From Ornithodoros turicata (taxonomy: Eukaryota > Arthropoda > Arachnida > Ixodida > Argasidae): a DNA stretch of 64,000 nt. Numbering within the stretch: the stretch's first letter is position 1; each line of letters opens with the position of its first letter. This document shows, one piece after another, positions 59,684 to 64,000 of this stretch. A program made the position numbers and the translations under genes. Where the stretch lies: assembly GCF_037126465.1 (NCBI RefSeq), contig NC_088201.1:130758665-130822664 (forward strand), given 5' to 3'. The notes under the pieces were generated by a model. That model searched no databases. It worked only from the letters and a program-made list of their open reading frames with translations, and was not told the origin of the DNA.

Positions 59684-60751
59684 TACGAGGGTGGTTCGAT
59701 AAGTTTCCGGCCCGAAGAACTTTTACTAGCCATAGAGACGAAACAAGTGTACGACGAAGCCGCACTCCTTCAGTGCAGCCTTGGCAACATAAGCCGTGTG
59801 GACAGGGGTACTGTCCTGGAGCAACCGGACACCTCGACTCAACCTGCCGCGCCTCTTTTCCTTGATGGCCTCTCGCAGTCGGTGCAGGAGTGAAGCATAA
59901 TAAGTCGCATTCACTGTGATGTTGCTCTCTTTGAAGTCGATGAGGAGGATCCCGTGACAATCCCAAAATATTGTTGCCATGATCTTCTTTGTGGATTGTG
60001 TGACCTTGGCTTTTCTTGGGCGTGCTTCTCCTGGTTTGCGCCATTCCATCGGCTCCTTTTTCGAAAGGGGATCATAGTAGAGCACCATAGTCTCATCCCC
60101 TGTGACAATTGTCTTCAATATTTCTTCTTCGTCGTTCTCATGACAGAGCTCCAAAAACTCTTTGGCACAGACGACGCGCTGTTGCTTTTGAACTGACGAG
60201 AGAAGTCGTGGCACCCATCTCGCACTGACTTTTTTCATGTGAAGGCCCTCGCCGATGATGCGAAAAACGGTTGTTTTGGAAAGCCCTAGCCTTTCTGAGA
60301 TTTCCTTCACCTTCAGACGCCTGTGGCTCAGAACTTCCTCCTCGACAGGAGACAAATTTTCTTGTGTCACCACTTCCACTGGACGACCACCGCGTGGATC
60401 ACCTTCAATGGACTCCCGCCCCAGTCGAAACTGCTTAGCCCAGTCTTTTACCGTTGTGTACGACGGAGAGGCTTCCCTGTACACGTTGTCCAGTCGCGCT
60501 TTAATTTCTGTAGGCGAAAGTCCCTCTTTTGTCAAGAATTTTATCACAGCGCGGTACTCGATTCTTTCCATTTCAACTGAATAGTGCACCCTGGCTGTTT
60601 GAAATGCCGCTCTCCAACCGAGAAAAGCATGTAGAGGGTTGAGGCTGGTGCTCCGGCCCTCCAACAGATGGCGCCACGCGTCCTTAATCGCATTTTCAAA
60701 TTCTCGCGCATTTTCTACCTCGGGCCGGAAACTTATGGAACCACCCTCGTA
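59684..60751 (-). mobile_element. mariner element, internally deleted
   Basis: Inverted ends of about 32 bp starting CGAGGGTGGTTCsATAAGTT (59686 and 60749), with TA duplicated at both edges. Length 1064 bp against about 1.3 kb for complete mariners. Carries one transposase frame on the minus strand. Confidence 0.93.
59726..60571 (-). pseudogene. mariner transposase, C-terminus lost
   Basis: Cut-and-paste transposase. From the ATG at 60571 it shows two helix-turn-helix regions (SPTEIKARLDN ... TTVKDWAKQF; VKEISERLGLSKTTVFRII), the WVPRLL linker (family WVPHEL), the first catalytic Asp in IVTGDET and the second in RLLQDSTPVHTA (usual HDNARPHTA, so altered). After KECGFVV the protein jumps to HLFRLYG and stops. 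The PHPPYSPDLAPSDY block with the third catalytic Asp (D34D) is deleted, as is the remaining tail. The copy cannot be catalytically active. Frame open upstream to 60772, but that part is element end. Confidence 0.9.
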
Positions 60752-60779
60752 TAAGTTGGAAATATATTGCATACTGAAC

Positions 60780-61800
60780 TGAAGTATAATAATACGAGCA
60801 ACCGCCTTCTGAAAGCCATCGAAATTGTATTTAGAGTTTTAATATGTAGCTAAAAGGTGATAAAGTCGCATTCAAGCTATTAATCACAAGTTAAGATTCA
60901 AATACCGCTTTGCTTAGAGAGACGACAACACGGACCTCCATGGCCAGAATTATGTGACAAAAACTTACAGCGTGCTTACAGCGTGCTTCACCTGCATACT
61001 CCCATGGGTGCAACCCATAAGGAATGCGAAATTGCCTGTTGTTCGTTTGGTTGATACCGCTAGACACGTTCTTGTATTACACTGTTGCGGATCAGGGAGA
61101 AATACCGCACAATACTACATTCAGCAGGCAGATTCGATCACGTGTTTCATTTCCTATACGTTTTTCTGGAACACGTAACGCAGACTTCTCATGGGTACTA
61201 CCATAGACGCAATGCGCAATGAATAGAAAAACGGCTGCTTGTTTGGTTCATGTTGCTGTGCATTTGTTATGCGCGTTCCTTATGTCCCAGCAATGATTTT
61301 ATTACAAAATTGGATATGATTAACGCTGCCCTCGAGGTTCCATTCTACAGGTGGTCCTGGCAATGATGTATCGTCGTTACATAAGATGCAAATGAGCGAG
61401 CACACCCTGTTCTGTATTTTTTATTGCTCCCTTCTCTCTTCTTTTTAGGAAGTCGTACAGCAGGCTTCAACCGCATATCGGTATTCCGACATTTCTGTGC
61501 CAAAAACTGAAACCGAAAAGTGAATTTAAACCTATCGAAACTTTATGTTCAGCGAAAAGCTTGAACCTTCAAATGTTCAAATATAAAAAAACTCCGCTGA
61601 AGTTGCTGTAGTTTTTCTGTTACCGAATTTTCCATAATTGCACGTCCAGGGACCTAGTAGGAAACCGAGTAGTCTGTCAACAATTGCATGACCTCGCGCC
61701 ATCTGTCGAGGACGCATGTAATACGCGCACCTCCGGGCGCTAATCCGGCGAAAACGAAAATGGCAGTGGGCATTTGTGACCAATTTCTACGTCGAGAATG
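60780..61800. other. Non-coding stretch, nothing recognised
   Basis: AT-rich, only chance frames. From about 61800 a short ATG frame (MSSLLNMSAMEF...) may belong to the gene relic that follows. Confidence 0.35.
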
Positions 61801-62060
61801 TCGAGCCTCTTGAACATGAGTGCGATGGAATTCCGCATTCGAGAACTGTCGCTCATACAGAACTGTGGTTTGTGCGTTAGCGTGCTGGAAAGTGTGTTCT
61901 TCGCAACAGAAGATTCCTCGTCCAGAGATTAATCGGAGTCACATTCGTCCTCAGCAGTAGCTCACCGTGTCGTGAACATGGACTGCTTTGTGAAGTTTCC
62001 ATGTATCAGGGAGAAGCACTTGTGTAAGCCGAAACAAGCGCTGTTTTTTCGTCGTGCAGG

Positions 62061-62475
62061 TGCTCATGTGTGAAATGCAAACCGACGGACACTACGGATG
62101 GATACTACGGTTTTTGCTGCCGAGAGGTAGAGAATGCCTGTGAAAAGCAGACAGACAATTGCATCAGAACTAATGAATATTTCGAAATGCTGTGCCTTGA
62201 CACCGAAGTACTGCAAGTGTCTTTTCTTTTACATACATCCGAGAAACCGAAGAGCATGGCAACATACACGGCAGCGCCGTGTGGTCTTTACGCGCTACTT
62301 GAACGGCAAACTGGACGGAAAATCCTTATTTCTGCAGGAAATTCCGTTATACCACCTGTCGGCTATTCACAAGAAGGATATGGGGTGCTCCGAGAAAGTA
62401 CAATAGAAAGTACTCCACTGAATCTCGATCTGCGTCATGCATGCTATTAGGGATGCTTTCCCATCAGTGCGCTGA
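62061..62475 (+). pseudogene. P2X7-C-terminal-like zinc domain protein, frameshifted
   Basis: This Cys/His-rich domain is known from the cytosolic tail of P2X7 receptors and from many stand-alone arthropod proteins. Block order fits: CSCVKC, then FCCREVENAC, DNCIRTNEYFEMLCLDTEVL in one frame. Then in the next frame RRVVFTRYLNGKLDG (family YRxFxRWxxGxLG) and, after stops, VMHAIRDAFPS (family VxxIRxxFPS) ending at TGA 62475. At least one frameshift and two in-frame stops separate the blocks. An AG at 62059 (cgtcgtgcag) may be an acceptor. Confidence 0.65.
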
Positions 62476-62479
62476 CTTG

Positions 62480-63830
62480 TAGAAATGTTGATGTCAGCAT
62501 ATTTCCATTTTGTTTGCTGCAAGTTTTTCTCATTGCTTTTCCTTTGCTGTCACAGCATATTATAATTACTAGTTTGTTCCTGGAGGGTTAAGTAACCTGT
62601 GGGCATAGATGTATTTGTAGGTTAATCTCATGTCTCAATTGTATATGTGAGGAGTAAGAAAGATAATTTTCATCAGTGTCATTCAACTGAACTGTGTTCA
62701 TAACTTTTTAGTATACTTCTTAGTGACTACGTTTCTAAATGTCAATTAATATTTGAACCAAGATTGGGATTTAACACTTAACTCTGTTTTGCTAAACGGA
62801 GTACTTGTAACTGATTCATTATTACGTCACCAACTAACATTTGTAAAGAAGGACTTGAGGGCTGACTTAAAGTATTATTAACCCTTGATCTGGGTTCAAA
62901 GTTAACCATGCACCATTGTTGTGCGCATAGTACTCCGAAATGGCTAAATAATTTATTGCATAAGTTCTCTGTTACTGTAATTGAGCTGTACTTTTGTAAA
63001 GTACTTTTGACAGCCGTGCAAATTGAAACTGGCTTCAGTGTACACTACAAATGCGTCGTAACATTTAATTGAAATATAATATAAGAGCAGAAGCAACATT
63101 TTGTCACAACTAAAACTATATCTTTCTTTTTTATTGTCCAGGGATTTAGGAAACAGAGTAGGACTTCCTGCCCTCTGATGTTTTGACGTACTGGATAGAG
63201 TTGTAAAACCTGCAACAAAATAAACAAGAGAAGTATTAATAGTTTCTTCTTTCCATTTTGAATTTAACCAGCTAGTTATATTTTACCATTTGTGCACTTT
63301 TGTATTCTCTGTTGGTGAAAAGATTACGGGAACAATAATGCTGCAGATCCAACAGTGACCTGTCATCTTGATGAAGCTGAGAACTTTTCTTCATGCATGC
63401 TGAGTGAGACGAAAGAAAAGTACGATGGAGGTTGTACAAAGACAGCAAATCTCCGTCGGCTAAAATTTTATATATGTGGATGTTACCACATCGTGTAGTT
63501 TCCATCCAAAAGTAGGAGTAGGCAACGTTGTTTGGTTGTTGTTGGCATGTTGATGTGCTATACCGTTATGGCACATCAATATAGATAGAGGCAAACACAG
63601 TAGACAGCGTGATGGCTGCAAACTCTCAAGTGAAGATTTATTTAACAGAACAAGAACCTGAAAGCATGAGTAGAAAAAGGCAGTGCCCAGGCAATGCATG
63701 GAGAACCACATTAATCTCTAAGAAGGTAGGATCGGGAGAGCAATAAAGAAAAATGACGGTTGCGTCTGAGATAGGGGAACTCTACAAATTTAGGACCAAT
63801 ATGATGTGGTAACCTTGCATGGCTCACTGC
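62480..63830. other. Non-coding stretch, nothing recognised
   Basis: AT-rich with chance frames only; no inverted arms or domain found. Confidence 0.35.
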
Positions 63831-63834
63831 AGCA

Positions 63835-63866
63835 GTGACACACACTGACACACACACACACACAGT
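63835..63866. repeat. CA microsatellite
   Basis: (ACAC)n interrupted by TGACAC. Confidence 0.85.
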
Positions 63867-64000
63867 AGTGGGGCTTAAAAGACAATGAACTTTCACTGTT
63901 TCAATGGTCATTCAAGTGTAGAGGATGCATCTCTAGAAAATTAATTAGCGTTCCTTAGTCATAACTACACCTCTTCACACAGGAAGTATTCTTCTACCCC

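Overview
The window is eukaryotic. It is dominated by introns, decayed transposons, foldback (MITE-like) elements and microsatellites, with a few short exons far apart. It most resembles a chelicerate, probably a hard tick. The reasons are large repeat-filled introns, two tRNA-derived SINE families, THAP-type transposon genes, a P2X7-C-terminal-like zinc domain and many TA-flanked foldback elements. The species assignment is inference.

Layout. Positions 1-3098 hold the 5' part of a Ty3/Gypsy LTR retrotransposon on the minus strand: LTR, tRNA-Lys-type primer site, gag, protease and reverse transcriptase running off the left edge. From about 3.2 or 6.5 kb to 43.8 kb a plus-strand gene can be assembled from short, phase-compatible exons (6468-6697, 13949-14055, 17982-18084, 21163-21360, 36870-37001, 42833-42990, 43809-43827). 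Its product has the spacing of a GH18 (chitinase-family) barrel, but the catalytic acidic residues are replaced. Its N-terminus is left of, or buried under, the retrotransposon.

The introns hold a broken THAP gene (10.9-12.65 kb), tandem repeats (14.4-15.0 kb), many foldback elements, a LINE fragment (26.15-26.86 kb), two small minus-strand transcription-unit candidates (27.7-29.3 kb), a 2.8-kb THAP-bearing inverted-repeat element (33.7-36.5 kb), two SINEs with intact target duplications (37.5 and 38.3 kb) and a 1.9-kb composite foldback element (39.9-41.8 kb).

Right of 43.8 kb there is no complete gene. I see a 43-bp truncated SINE insertion with its target duplication (44.85 kb), possible terminal exons (48.0, 48.5 and 52.8 kb), more foldback elements, a deleted mariner (59.7-60.75 kb) and a frameshifted P2X7-C-terminal-like zinc domain (62.06-62.48 kb).

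All homology calls are by eye. Exon joins rest on splice-site motifs and phase only.
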